Positions 15,146-24,018 of a stretch of DNA of 42,163 bases are shown here, one piece after another. Position numbers and translations under genes: made by a program. Source of the stretch: an uncultured Oscillospiraceae bacterium (GTDB taxonomy: Bacteria; Bacillota; Clostridia; Oscillospirales; Oscillospiraceae); contig CANROF010000018.1 of NCBI GenBank assembly GCA_947632155.1, positions 1-42,163 of the forward strand, written 5' to 3'. Position 1 is the stretch's first letter; each line of letters starts with the position of its first letter. The notes beneath the pieces were generated by a model. That model did not search any database. It was not told where the DNA came from and worked only from the letters and a program-made list of their open reading frames with translations.

Positions 15146-16063
15146 TCATTTTGTTCCGTAAATTAACGTAAGCTTCGCGTAGAGGTCGGCAAGCGCCATG
15201 CGCACATCCAGCGCCGTACAGACCCGGATGGGCTTGCCGCCGGGGTCGTCCCCGTAGGTCAGGTCCTCCCGGAGCCGCGGGGCCCGTCGCCGCGCCCAGT
15301 TGCCCCGGAAGCGGCTCATGAGAAGCGCCGCCACGGCGGCATTGTCCCCCAGGGTCCAGTTCTCCCCGGCCCGCAGAAGGAAATCCGGGTCAAATTCCCG
15401 CAAATTGTCCTCCGCAAGCTGAGAAAAGAGGTGTTCCCCGATTTTCCCGCAGGGCCGCACATTGGCCGCCAGCTCCGAGAGCGTCACCTCAAAGGATGCG
15501 TAGACGTTCTGGGGAATCTGCCATATCTGGGCGGTGCTTTCAAGCAGCGCGCGGGCGGCCTCCGGGTCCTGCATGACGTTGAATTCCGGTCTGCCCTCCG
15601 GGTAGGGCCCGCCGCCGTTCCAGACGGCGGTGAGCTTTGCCCCGATATCCGGCGCCGCCCTCAGCGCCGCGCCCAGATTGGTGGCCGCGCCCAAAACCGC
15701 CACGTAGAGCGGCCGGGAGTCGTCTCTCCGGGCCTCCTCAAGGATAAAACGGGCGGCGTCGGAGAGCTGCCTGTCACTGGGGCTCTTCTGCCCCCGGAGG
15801 GCCGGGACATCCTCCATCTCCATGAGCTCCAGGAGCTTTTCAATCTCCTGAAAGCTTCTCTCCATGCTGTCCCCCGTGCCCGCTTTGCCCTCAAAATGGG
15901 CGGCAGTGACGGCTTTTATGTCCATGGTGGGCGACAGGAGAAAATGGGCGATGGCAAACTGGTCGTCGGCCTCGTTTTTCGCGTCCGTGTCCACAATGAC
16001 CCGGATACGCGCCGCCTCCGGCACTGGAAAACCCAGCCGCGCCAGAAGCTCCCGGCGCTTCAT
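15146..16063 (-). CDS. Nucleoside-hydrolase-like protein
   Basis: A 305-residue protein with the nucleoside hydrolase fold. The usual N-terminal calcium-binding motif DTDPGxDDA appears as VIVDTDAKNEADDQFA, a variant with three extra residues between the aspartates. YVAVLGAATNLGAALR and GDNAAVAALL are other family segments. Family members cleave ribosyl or other N-glycosidic bonds. Its place between two glycosidase genes suggests a sugar-related substrate and not nucleoside salvage. It overlaps the stop codon of the upstream GH3 gene by 4 bases (ATGA), so the two are co-translated. Specificity is unknown. Confidence 0.75.
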   Translation of the reverse strand: MKRRELLARLGFPVPEAARIRVIVDTDAKNEADDQFAIAHFLLSPTMDIKAVTAAHFEGKAGTGDSMERSFQEIEKLLELMEMEDVPALRGQKSPSDRQLSDAARFILEEARRDDSRPLYVAVLGAATNLGAALRAAPDIGAKLTAVWNGGGPYPEGRPEFNVMQDPEAARALLESTAQIWQIPQNVYASFEVTLSELAANVRPCGKIGEHLFSQLAEDNLREFDPDFLLRAGENWTLGDNAAVAALLMSRFRGNWARRRAPRLREDLTYGDDPGGKPIRVCTALDVRMALADLYAKLTLIYGTK

Positions 16064-17808
16064 ATATAGTCCTTCCCGCACAGGGGATCGATGGGGCTCT
16101 GGCCCATAAATTCGCTCCGGCCCATGAGCTTATCCATGACGGCGGCGGCGATCACGGGGGTGTCGGCGTAGGCGTTTATGTATGTCTCCACCATGGGCGC
16201 GTCAAAGAGGTGATAGGGGTACGCCGTGGAGATCATGAGGACGGGTATCTCGCTGGTGAGCCACGGCGCGTCGTCGCCAAGGCCGAAGGTCACGTTCCAG
16301 TTGAGGCGCAGGGTGGTGTTGTTGGAGGCGTTTTGCATGTGGCAGAGGTACACGTAGAGGTCGTAATTTTTCTTCATCTCCTCCACGCCCCGGTACATCT
16401 CGTACATCATGTACTTTTTCTCCGGCGAGAGGTCGGGATCCGCGAAGTCCGCGGGCTCCACGGTGGTCCGGCGGTCCCGGACCGTCACCTCAAAGCCCTC
16501 CCGCTCAAAGAGCGCCTTCCACTGCCGGACCAAAGCGTCATTGGGGTCCGGGCTCTTCTGGATGACGTTGAGGTAGACCCGCTTGAACTTCGCCGGAGAG
16601 ATAGGCAGGAGGTTCTGGGTGTCCCGCACCAACGTCACGGACCTGTCCGCGCACTCCGCCGCCCAGCGCTTGTGTTCCTCACAGCCCACAACGGAAAGCG
16701 CCTCGGGGCCGGGGACGATGCTCCCGGCGGCCTTCTTTTCGGGCAGCCGGAGGGAGGCTTTTGTGGCAAGGATCCTCGTCACCGCCTCATCGAGGCGCTC
16801 CACGGTGAGAAGTCCGGCCTCGATGCCGCTGAGGAGGTACTGATAGTCCTCGTCCAGATCCTTGTTGAACAAAATCATATCGCACCCGGCGGCGATGGCA
16901 CGGGGCACGGCCTCACGCCGGGGCATAGCGGAGGTGAAGCCCACCATGGGCGTGGCGTCGGTGGAGATGAGGCCGTTGAAGCCCAGCTCCCCCCGCAAAA
17001 GGCCCTGCAAAACGGCGGGGTTTAAGGTAGCGGGCAGGAGCGTCTCGCGCCGCGTGGCGTCGGGGTTTATCCGTTTTGTCCATGCCGGCTGGGCAATATG
17101 GCCCACCATCACGGTCTTGGCGCCCTTTTCGATAAGAGTCCTGTAGACCTTGCCGTAGGTCTCCATCCAGCGCTCCGCCGACAGGGAGTTTACGCTGGTC
17201 AGAATGTGCTGGTCCCGCTCGTCCACGCCGTCGCCGGGGAAGTGCTTGATGGAGACGGCCACGTTCTCCTCATCCGCCGCGTCCATGTACCGGCTGCCGC
17301 AGGCGATGACCCGCTCCACATCGGAGCCGAAGGTGCGGGTGTTGGTGATGGGGTTGTGAAACTCCATGTCGATGTCCACGATGGGCGCGAAGGACCAGTT
17401 GAGGCCCATGGCCGCCCCCTCGGAGCAGGCCACCTTGCCCATTTTGTAGGCAAATTCCGGGTCATCCGTGGCCGCCGCGGCCATGGGGGCGCCGAAGGTG
17501 GTGCCCTCAAAGGCAAGACCGTTTCCGCCGCACTCGGTGTTGGCCGCCAGCAGGAGCGGGATTTTGGCCATCTCCTGTATCCGCCGGTGAGTGGTCTGAA
17601 TCTCCTCTGCCGCGCCGGGCCGGTACATCATGCCGCCCACGCCGAGTTCACAGACCGAGTGCCGGAGAGTATTCTCATCACTCCCGAAGCCCATGGGACA
17701 AAAGACCTGCCCCGCCTTCTCCCGGAGGGTCATGGAGGCAAGCGTCTCCTCCACCCATCTTGCCTGTTCCTCATTTAAATAAAAGGGCCGCGCTTTCAAA
17801 TCAACCAT
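16060..17808 (-). CDS. Second GH3 glycosidase with a NagZ-type motif
   Basis: A 582-residue paralogue of the GH3 protein encoded at 9723-11465, similar throughout its length. SIKHFPGDGVDERDQH holds the His/Asp acid-base pair (K188, H189, D199, H201) and D284 in ISTDATPM is the nucleophile. Start: the ATG before VDLKARPF; AGGAGG is 11 bases upstream, rather far, and an in-frame TTG three codons earlier is too close, so the exact start is uncertain. No signal peptide. The two paralogues may act on different linkages or sugars of the same oligosaccharide. Confidence 0.83.
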   Translation of the reverse strand: MVDLKARPFYLNEEQARWVEETLASMTLREKAGQVFCPMGFGSDENTLRHSVCELGVGGMMYRPGAAEEIQTTHRRIQEMAKIPLLLAANTECGGNGLAFEGTTFGAPMAAAATDDPEFAYKMGKVACSEGAAMGLNWSFAPIVDIDMEFHNPITNTRTFGSDVERVIACGSRYMDAADEENVAVSIKHFPGDGVDERDQHILTSVNSLSAERWMETYGKVYRTLIEKGAKTVMVGHIAQPAWTKRINPDATRRETLLPATLNPAVLQGLLRGELGFNGLISTDATPMVGFTSAMPRREAVPRAIAAGCDMILFNKDLDEDYQYLLSGIEAGLLTVERLDEAVTRILATKASLRLPEKKAAGSIVPGPEALSVVGCEEHKRWAAECADRSVTLVRDTQNLLPISPAKFKRVYLNVIQKSPDPNDALVRQWKALFEREGFEVTVRDRRTTVEPADFADPDLSPEKKYMMYEMYRGVEEMKKNYDLYVYLCHMQNASNNTTLRLNWNVTFGLGDDAPWLTSEIPVLMISTAYPYHLFDAPMVETYINAYADTPVIAAAVMDKLMGRSEFMGQSPIDPLCGKDYI

Positions 17809-17830
17809 GCTGTTCAAGGCCTCCTTTTCG

Positions 17831-19252
17831 CTATTCCAGCTCAAATTTCAAAAAGTCCACCGACCCCTCGCCCACGTAGACAAAGCAGAGCTGCGTCACG
17901 GGGTACGGGGCCCTGTACTCGATGGATGCTGAGTATTTCGTCCATTCCTTTGTGGGCGCAATGTCGATCCACGCCAGGGCCGTCTCCTCAATGTAAGTGC
18001 CCACCAGGAGCTGCCCTGTACCGGTTCCACGGACCCAGACGGATATGTTTTTCACGTCGGCGAGGTCGAAATACTTAAAGCACGCAAGGCTGTCCCCGGT
18101 CAGATTGGCGATGTACTGCGCCCCGTCCTGCCCTTGGGTGAAGTAGGGGTGGTAGTCCTCAATTTCGCCGCCCACCGGGTACATCCGCGCCCCCTTGGCG
18201 CTCATGAGGTTGCAGGCAACGCGGGCCTCGAAAACGCCCCGGCCGGGGAGGGGCCCGCCGTTCAGGCCAGAACTCGTCATCTCCACCTGGGGGATGGAAC
18301 CGTCGGGCAGGAGTTCGATTTTCTCCGCGCAGCCCTGGCGGGAGAACTGGCCGCGGTTCGTGTGCCGGTGGTAGAAGACGTACCATTGGCCCCGAATCTC
18401 CACGATGCTCCCGTGGTTGTTGCCGGTGTAGTTGGAGGCCTCCTCCGGTCCCGTGCCCTCAAGGCCGATGTCGCCGTTGGAGATGATGGTGCCGCCGTAC
18501 TTGAAGCTCCCCAGGGGCGTGTCGCCTACGGCGTAGCACAGCTCGTGGCTCAGGAGGGAGGAATAAATGAAGTAATACCGCTCCCCTACCTTCCGCATAG
18601 AGGGGGCCTCAAAAAACTCGTGGCCGTCAAAGTCCGTGTCGGCGGCGTTTGCCCAGCAGGGGGCGATGAAGTGGAGGTCCGATTTGACGGTGAGCATATC
18701 AGGACACAGCTCCACGCCCATGCAGCCCCGGTCCGGGGCCTTTTTCATCTCTCCAAAGAGGTTCGGGGAGCAAAAGCCAGTGTAGAGGTAGACGCGGCCG
18801 TTGTCATTGAGGAGTCCCGGGTCGAACTGGAAGGGGTCGCCCTCGCGCCTACCTAAAAGCGTCCCGTCCGGCCAGCGGACGTGGCCGTAGAACTCGTATT
18901 TTCCGGCGGGCGTGTCTGAGACGGCCACACTGACCACGCCCTCAAAGTCGAAGCAGTAGTATAGATAGTACCGCCCGTCGGGACCCCGGCACACGTCCGG
19001 CGCGAAGAGGAGCCGGTCCGGGCCGGTACACAGGGGATCGCGCAACTTGTCGTAGATCTCCCCCTCACAGCGCCAGTCGCCGAGATTATCCACCGGGGCC
19101 GACCAGCAGACGTAGTTTTCCATGCAGAATTTATCCCCGCCGAAGCGGTCGTGACTGCCAAAGACGTATACCCGCCCGTCAAAGACGTGGGGCTCCCCGT
19201 CGGGGACGTACTCCCAGCCGGGCAGATAGGGATTAAATGCGGGCTTTTTCAT
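17831..19252 (-). CDS. GH43-family glycosidase
   Basis: A 473-residue protein with a five-bladed beta-propeller start typical of GH43: NPYLPGWEYVPDGEPHVFDGRVYVFGSHD supplies the catalytic-base region, DPFQFDPGLL and the EGPE-type GLEGTGPEEASN/HGSIVEI segments supply the others. The last 120 or so residues look like a beta-sandwich carbohydrate-binding domain (VGGEIEDYHPYF, then SVWVRGTGTGQLLVGTYIEE). Members are arabinofuranosidases, xylosidases and galactosidases with inverting mechanism. No signal peptide, so it acts on imported oligosaccharides. GGGAGG lies before the ATG. Specificity cannot be read from sequence. Confidence 0.85.
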   Translation of the reverse strand: MKKPAFNPYLPGWEYVPDGEPHVFDGRVYVFGSHDRFGGDKFCMENYVCWSAPVDNLGDWRCEGEIYDKLRDPLCTGPDRLLFAPDVCRGPDGRYYLYYCFDFEGVVSVAVSDTPAGKYEFYGHVRWPDGTLLGRREGDPFQFDPGLLNDNGRVYLYTGFCSPNLFGEMKKAPDRGCMGVELCPDMLTVKSDLHFIAPCWANAADTDFDGHEFFEAPSMRKVGERYYFIYSSLLSHELCYAVGDTPLGSFKYGGTIISNGDIGLEGTGPEEASNYTGNNHGSIVEIRGQWYVFYHRHTNRGQFSRQGCAEKIELLPDGSIPQVEMTSSGLNGGPLPGRGVFEARVACNLMSAKGARMYPVGGEIEDYHPYFTQGQDGAQYIANLTGDSLACFKYFDLADVKNISVWVRGTGTGQLLVGTYIEETALAWIDIAPTKEWTKYSASIEYRAPYPVTQLCFVYVGEGSVDFLKFELE

Positions 19253-19267
19253 GAGAAACCTCCCTTG

Positions 19268-20620
19268 TCAAAGCTCCTCTCCGTTTGTCTCGATGACGCG
19301 CTTATACCAGTACCCGGAGTCCTTGACCGTGCGCTCCTGGGTGCGGTAATCCACATAGATGAGTCCGAAGCGGGCGTCGTAGCCCTGGTTCCACTCCATG
19401 TTGTCCATGACGGACCAGACGTTGTAGCCGATGACCGGCACGCCGCCGTCCACGGCCCTCTTGAGTTCAAGAATGTACCGGTGGAGGAAGTCCACGCGCT
19501 GCATATCGTGGACACCGCCGTCCAAGCTCACCCAGTCCATCCCCGCCATGCCGTTTTCCGTGACCAGGATGGGCTTTTTGTACCGCTCGTAGAGGAACCG
19601 GGGCGACCAGTACATCACCTCCGGCGTCACGTCCCAGCCGCTCATGGTGTGGGGCGAGCCCTGGAAGGCGTAGTCGCTGCAGCCGTCCCGCGGCACATCG
19701 TGGGGCGTGGTGCCCTTGTAGGCGTTGAAGCCGTAGAAGTCCAGGGGCGCGGAGATGAGTTCCATGTCCTCAGCCGTAAAGATGGCCATCTCCTGGGGAT
19801 AGGTCTTATAGGCCCCCTCCGGGAAGCGGCCCAGGAATATGGGATCGGCCCACCAGCTGTTTTGCATGGTGAAGCCGTATTTGTCAAAGTCAAAGGAGCG
19901 CCGCCGGGCGGCCTCGATGTCCTCCGAAGCGTGGGTTTTGGGGAGGTACACATCCCCCGTGGGCGCAAGGCCGATAAGGGGCGTAAGCTTCGCCCGCTCC
20001 CGCAGGACACGTACGGCCCTTCCGTGGGCGTGGAGGACGTTTTTCGTGACGCTGATCTGCCCCACGGCGTCAAGGCGCTTAAATGGCGGGTGGGCGCCCA
20101 CGAAATATCCCAGCCCCACGAACATCTGGGGCTCGTTGACGGTCATCCAGTACCGCACCCGGTCGGAGAGGCGGTCGCAGATGACGCTCACGTATTCGGC
20201 AAACCAGTCCTCGATCTCCGGGTTCTCCCAGCCGCCTTTTTTCTGGAGCTCCAGGGGCAGATCCCAGTGGTAGAGGGTCACAAGAGGTTCGATGCCGTAT
20301 TTTTTGAGCTCGTCAACAAGGTCGGAGTAAAAACGAAGTCCCGCCTCGTTGACCTTGCCGGTCCCCTCCGGCAGCACACGGGACCAGCTCACGGAGAAGC
20401 GCAGGGCGCGGAGGCCCATCTTCGCCATCAGCGCCACGTCGGAGCGCATTTTGTGGTAAAAATCGCAGGCCACGTCGCCTGTCTCGCCGTGGGCGGCGAA
20501 GCCCGGCCGGGTCACGGCCTCGTCCCAGACGTTCTTTCCCTTGCCGTCGGCGTCATAGCCGCCCTCGATTTGGTAGGCGGCGCAGGCCGCGCCCCAGAGA
20601 AAATCCTTGGAAAACCCCAT
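19268..20620 (-). CDS. GH1 beta-glucosidase-type enzyme
   Basis: A 450-residue glycoside hydrolase family 1 protein of standard length. FLWGAACAAYQIEG is the N-terminal signature, E163 in MTVNEPQ is the acid/base, and E355 in LVTENGMAG is the nucleophile. It is a retaining cytoplasmic beta-glycosidase; I see no 6-phospho-sugar motif that would link it to a PTS, and the transporter here is ABC type. It is the first gene after the hairpin that follows the transporter genes, and the start of the long glycosidase run. Confidence 0.92.
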   Translation of the reverse strand: MGFSKDFLWGAACAAYQIEGGYDADGKGKNVWDEAVTRPGFAAHGETGDVACDFYHKMRSDVALMAKMGLRALRFSVSWSRVLPEGTGKVNEAGLRFYSDLVDELKKYGIEPLVTLYHWDLPLELQKKGGWENPEIEDWFAEYVSVICDRLSDRVRYWMTVNEPQMFVGLGYFVGAHPPFKRLDAVGQISVTKNVLHAHGRAVRVLRERAKLTPLIGLAPTGDVYLPKTHASEDIEAARRRSFDFDKYGFTMQNSWWADPIFLGRFPEGAYKTYPQEMAIFTAEDMELISAPLDFYGFNAYKGTTPHDVPRDGCSDYAFQGSPHTMSGWDVTPEVMYWSPRFLYERYKKPILVTENGMAGMDWVSLDGGVHDMQRVDFLHRYILELKRAVDGGVPVIGYNVWSVMDNMEWNQGYDARFGLIYVDYRTQERTVKDSGYWYKRVIETNGEEL

Positions 20621-20643
20621 TTTTGCCTCCGTTTTGATACAAA

Positions 20644-20672
20644 AAGGGCCGCTCCGCCCTGGAGCGGCCCTT
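20644..20672 (-). terminator. Hairpin between transporter genes and GH1 (terminator or attenuator)
   Basis: AAGGGCCGCTCC and GGAGCGGCCCTT pair perfectly over 12 bp with a 5-nt loop. On the minus strand TTTTTG follows. It lies 22 bases past the permease stop. Complete termination would require a promoter before GH1 in the remaining 23 bases, which is too short, so partial read-through or mRNA stabilisation of the transporter part is more likely. Confidence 0.75.
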
Positions 20673-20693
20673 GGGGACGCACTTTGAACGACC

Positions 20694-21695
20694 TCACGCT
20701 TTCGCGTGAGCTTCCTTTTTGAAAATCTTGCGGCAGAGGGCCTTGATGTTGTCCAGCTGCGCGGAGAGCGCGTAGAAGCTCATGACGAACACGCCCATGA
20801 TGATTTGCTGCCAGCCGCTGCCGCCCAGGTTCATGCAGTTGAGACCGTACTTGAGGATCTCCATACCGATGGCGGCGATGGCGATGCCGATGACGTTGTT
20901 GGAGGCAAGGCCGATGAACATGCCCATGTACACCGACACGATGTAGCTGAACATAACGCCGGCGGTGGACAGCTGCGACTGGGGCATCACCTGGTTCTGG
21001 GAGACGTAGATGATTGCCGCGAGGCCCACGATGATGCCGGAGAACAGGTAGGTGCGGGAGACGTTCTCCTGCTCGTAGATACCGATGTTCACGCCGGCGG
21101 ACTGGTTGTTGGCCAGAATCTTGCCCTTGCGCCCGGAGACGGTCAGGTTCTGGAAGATGAGGAACAGCGCCATGGCAAGTCCGGTGGGCAGGAGCACGCC
21201 GGGCAGGTGTCCGAAGACGGACAGGTGGCTGTTCTGATAATAGGAGATGATTCCGCCGCCGCCGAAGACCAGATACGTCAGGGACTCATAGAGCAGCGTG
21301 ACGCCGATGGTGGCGATGACGATGGGGAGGCGCCCCACCATATAGACCACGGAGGTAATGCCGCACAGGACGATGCCGCAGACGACGGCCACCAAAAGGG
21401 CCACGATGGGGCTGTTGGTCATGGTGCCGATGTGGCCGGCGATGATGGCGGTGAGGATCATGGACGCGCCGATGGAGAAATCAAAGCGCCCGTTCTTTAG
21501 CTGCATCCATATAGCCAGGGCCACGCAGACGCTCTGGCAGGCATTCTGGAGGACCGTGCGGATGATGTCCGTGCTGAGGAAGATGTTCTTTCCGTTGATG
21601 TAGCAGTCCGGGTCGCTGGATGTGATAAGCCACATTACCAGATACATGAGCGCCGGGAAAAGCAGAGTAAGAAAAACTTTTTTTACAATCTTCAT
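20694..21695 (-). CDS. Ribose-type (CUT2) ABC transporter permease, second
   Basis: A 333-residue membrane protein with about nine or ten hydrophobic segments, RbsC-like. I start at the ATG before KIVKKVFLTL, six bases after AAGGAG. The family motif region with FDFSIGASMILTAIIAG corresponds to the cytoplasmic loop of RbsC-type permeases. It forms half of the membrane channel, probably as a heterodimer with the permease encoded at 22990-24006. Last gene of the transporter block, followed by a hairpin. Confidence 0.88.
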   Translation of the reverse strand: MKIVKKVFLTLLFPALMYLVMWLITSSDPDCYINGKNIFLSTDIIRTVLQNACQSVCVALAIWMQLKNGRFDFSIGASMILTAIIAGHIGTMTNSPIVALLVAVVCGIVLCGITSVVYMVGRLPIVIATIGVTLLYESLTYLVFGGGGIISYYQNSHLSVFGHLPGVLLPTGLAMALFLIFQNLTVSGRKGKILANNQSAGVNIGIYEQENVSRTYLFSGIIVGLAAIIYVSQNQVMPQSQLSTAGVMFSYIVSVYMGMFIGLASNNVIGIAIAAIGMEILKYGLNCMNLGGSGWQQIIMGVFVMSFYALSAQLDNIKALCRKIFKKEAHAKA

Positions 21696-21756
21696 AGCGA
21701 CTCCTTCCGACTTCATTTTCCCCGGAGCGCCCGGAGGGGGCGCTCCCGAGCTTCTC

Positions 21757-22926
21757 TCACTTCAGGTCGTCGATGGTCATGTGGCTGAGGAAGGCCACGA
21801 GGTCGGCATAGGTGGCGTTCTCGTTGCCGAAGGCCGTCAGGTTGTAGACGTCATCCGCGGAAAGGAGGGCGTCCTCCGCCTTGGCGGTGAGGTAGATGTT
21901 CTTCTCGAAGAGGGCCATGTCCTCGTCGGAGTTGATGATGAAGCTGGCGCAGCTGTGGCGCTCGGCCTCGGCGGGCTGGTCGGGGAACTCCACGCCGTTT
22001 ATCTTGTTGAGGAGGAGCACCAGAGGATAGACGATGGCCTCGACGCCGCTGACCATCTCGGTCTGGAAGGCGCCCTTGGAGCCGAACACCGCGTTGTCGC
22101 CGTCGCCGTAGCCGGAGGCAAAGAGCTTGATGGTCTTATCCTTGCCGGCGGAAACCATGCTGGGGTAGACCATGGTGCCGGAGCAGAAGCTGATGATGGC
22201 GTCCACGCCGTCGTGCTTGGAGAAATAGGTGGAGTCCATGGCCCGGAACTGGAGGACGTCGGTATCGGTGTCGTAGGGGTCATACTCGATGGCCTTGTCG
22301 GGGTTGGCGGTGTTGTACTCGTCCAGCTTCTCGGTGAACTGCTTCACGTAGGTCTGCTGGAGGGGGAAGGCGTAGGAGGGGAAGGTGCACATGGAGACGT
22401 GCTTGATGGGGGCGTCGGTGTGCTTCTCGTTGTACTCGATGAGGGAGTCGAAGAAGGCGTAGCCGCGGGTGACATCCTCGCCGCAGTCGCCGTCGGCCAC
22501 GGAGCCCAGGAAGTTGGGATGCTTGAAGACGCCGTCGTAGTTGTTCCTGTAGGAGGAGTCGAAATCGCAGAGGAACCCGGCCACGTAGACATCGGCGGCC
22601 TTGCACTCGGCGAGGATGGAGTCCATGCCCATGTCCATGGTGATGATGATGCCGTCGCACCCGGCGGCGATGAGCTCCTGGACCTTGGAGATGTTCTGGG
22701 CCTCATCGGTCTGGCTGAGAACGGTGTACTGGAAGGTGACGTTGAGCTTTTCCTCAAGGCCGGCCAGGAACTCCTTGGTAGCTACGGTGGCGTTGCCGGA
22801 GGCGGAGAAGAAGCCCACGCCGATAGTGGCCTTTTTGGGTCCGTCGCCCTTGCCGCCGCAGGCCGCCAGGGCCAGGCACAGCACGAGGGTCAGGCAGAGA
22901 GCGATGACGCGTTTGGATGTTTTCAT
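21757..22926 (-). CDS. Sugar ABC transporter substrate-binding lipoprotein
   Basis: A 389-residue periplasmic-binding-type protein of the ribose/LacI-like fold. It has a lipoprotein signal: basic start KTSKR, hydrophobic stretch, and lipobox LAAC with C23 as the lipidated cysteine. Then follow TIGVGFFSASGN, a helix, and AAGCDGIIITMDMG, the typical alternation of Rossmann-like halves. It delivers the ligand to the two permeases. Ligand unknown; members usually bind monosaccharides, occasionally disaccharides or other small molecules. GGAGG lies before the ATG. Confidence 0.9.
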   Translation of the reverse strand: MKTSKRVIALCLTLVLCLALAACGGKGDGPKKATIGVGFFSASGNATVATKEFLAGLEEKLNVTFQYTVLSQTDEAQNISKVQELIAAGCDGIIITMDMGMDSILAECKAADVYVAGFLCDFDSSYRNNYDGVFKHPNFLGSVADGDCGEDVTRGYAFFDSLIEYNEKHTDAPIKHVSMCTFPSYAFPLQQTYVKQFTEKLDEYNTANPDKAIEYDPYDTDTDVLQFRAMDSTYFSKHDGVDAIISFCSGTMVYPSMVSAGKDKTIKLFASGYGDGDNAVFGSKGAFQTEMVSGVEAIVYPLVLLLNKINGVEFPDQPAEAERHSCASFIINSDEDMALFEKNIYLTAKAEDALLSADDVYNLTAFGNENATYADLVAFLSHMTIDDLK

Positions 22927-22989
22927 GTTTGTACCTCCATAGAAATGTAATGTAATGGGTTAATATTCAAGCTTATGAAGCCTTTGGAT

Positions 22990-24006
22990 TTACCGGGGAA
23001 GAACGCCGTCCTTCTTGCGGCAGGTCATAAGGACGATCACAAGGAAGATGATGGCCTTGACGAAGTTTATCATGTTCAGGTCCACGTGCATAGTGGTGAG
23101 GACGCTGGACAGGAGCGTATAGGTGAAGGAGCCGACGAGCGCCGCGGAGATCTTGGATTTCATGCCGCCCTTCAGGGGCATACCGCCCAGGATGAGGCAG
23201 ATCATGATGTCCATGTGGTAGCCGGAGCCCGTGCCCTTGCCGGCGGTGCCCGTGCGGGTCAGCAGGACGAAGGAGCCCAGCGCCACGCACACGCCCAGAG
23301 CCATGTAGCCGGCCATGCGCCACTTGATGGAGTTGACGCCGCTTTGGCGGGCGGTGGTCTCGTTGGCGCCGATGGCGCGGGTGTATTTTCCGAGCTTGGT
23401 GTACTTGAAGAAGTAGGTGGCCACCAGCGCCACGACGATGATGATCGCCACCAGCATCACGCTGTACATATCCCGGTCCTCAGGCCGGACGGTGACGTCC
23501 TGGAGGTAGATGGTGTTCTCTCCCGTGCCCTCGATGAGCAGCATCTGGACGCCGGTGAAGAAGAACATCAAAAAGAGACTGGTGACAACGGAGGGGAGCC
23601 CCAGGATGACGCCCAGGGACCCGTTGAGGGCGCCGCAGGCCAGCGCCAGGGCCAACACCGCGATCATCCCCACGATGAGTCCCGGCCAGCCGCCGATGGC
23701 GTTGTTGCAGAGGATCATGAGAATGACATACACGCCCACCTGCTGGCCGATGGAGATGTCCATAAAGCCCATGGAGTAGACGAACACGGCCCCCAGGGCG
23801 ATGACGGAGTAGACCGCCGCCGACTGGATAACGGAGGACAGATTATACATGAGCCGGTTGGTGTTGGTTGCGAAGAACAAAATGATGACCAGAACCAGCC
23901 CCAGGTACGAGGTGAGCTCCGTGGCGTGATTCTTGAGGAAGGCCGCCGGGGTGACCTTCTCCTTTTCCTCCTTTTCAGGAGCTTTCGTTTTCACTTTTTC
24001 AGGCAT
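22990..24006 (-). CDS. Ribose-type (CUT2) ABC transporter permease, first
   Basis: A 338-residue RbsC-like membrane protein with a charged Lys/Glu-rich cytoplasmic N terminus of about 35 residues and then about nine or ten hydrophobic segments. The MGFMDISIGQQVGVYVILMIL and IGANETTARQSGVNSIKWRMAGY stretches are characteristic of this permease family. It lies between the ATPase and the binding-protein genes. AGGAGG is seven bases before the ATG. Confidence 0.9.
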   Translation of the reverse strand: MPEKVKTKAPEKEEKEKVTPAAFLKNHATELTSYLGLVLVIILFFATNTNRLMYNLSSVIQSAAVYSVIALGAVFVYSMGFMDISIGQQVGVYVILMILCNNAIGGWPGLIVGMIAVLALALACGALNGSLGVILGLPSVVTSLFLMFFFTGVQMLLIEGTGENTIYLQDVTVRPEDRDMYSVMLVAIIIVVALVATYFFKYTKLGKYTRAIGANETTARQSGVNSIKWRMAGYMALGVCVALGSFVLLTRTGTAGKGTGSGYHMDIMICLILGGMPLKGGMKSKISAALVGSFTYTLLSSVLTTMHVDLNMINFVKAIIFLVIVLMTCRKKDGVLPR

Positions 24007-24018
24007 CCCTATCCCTCC

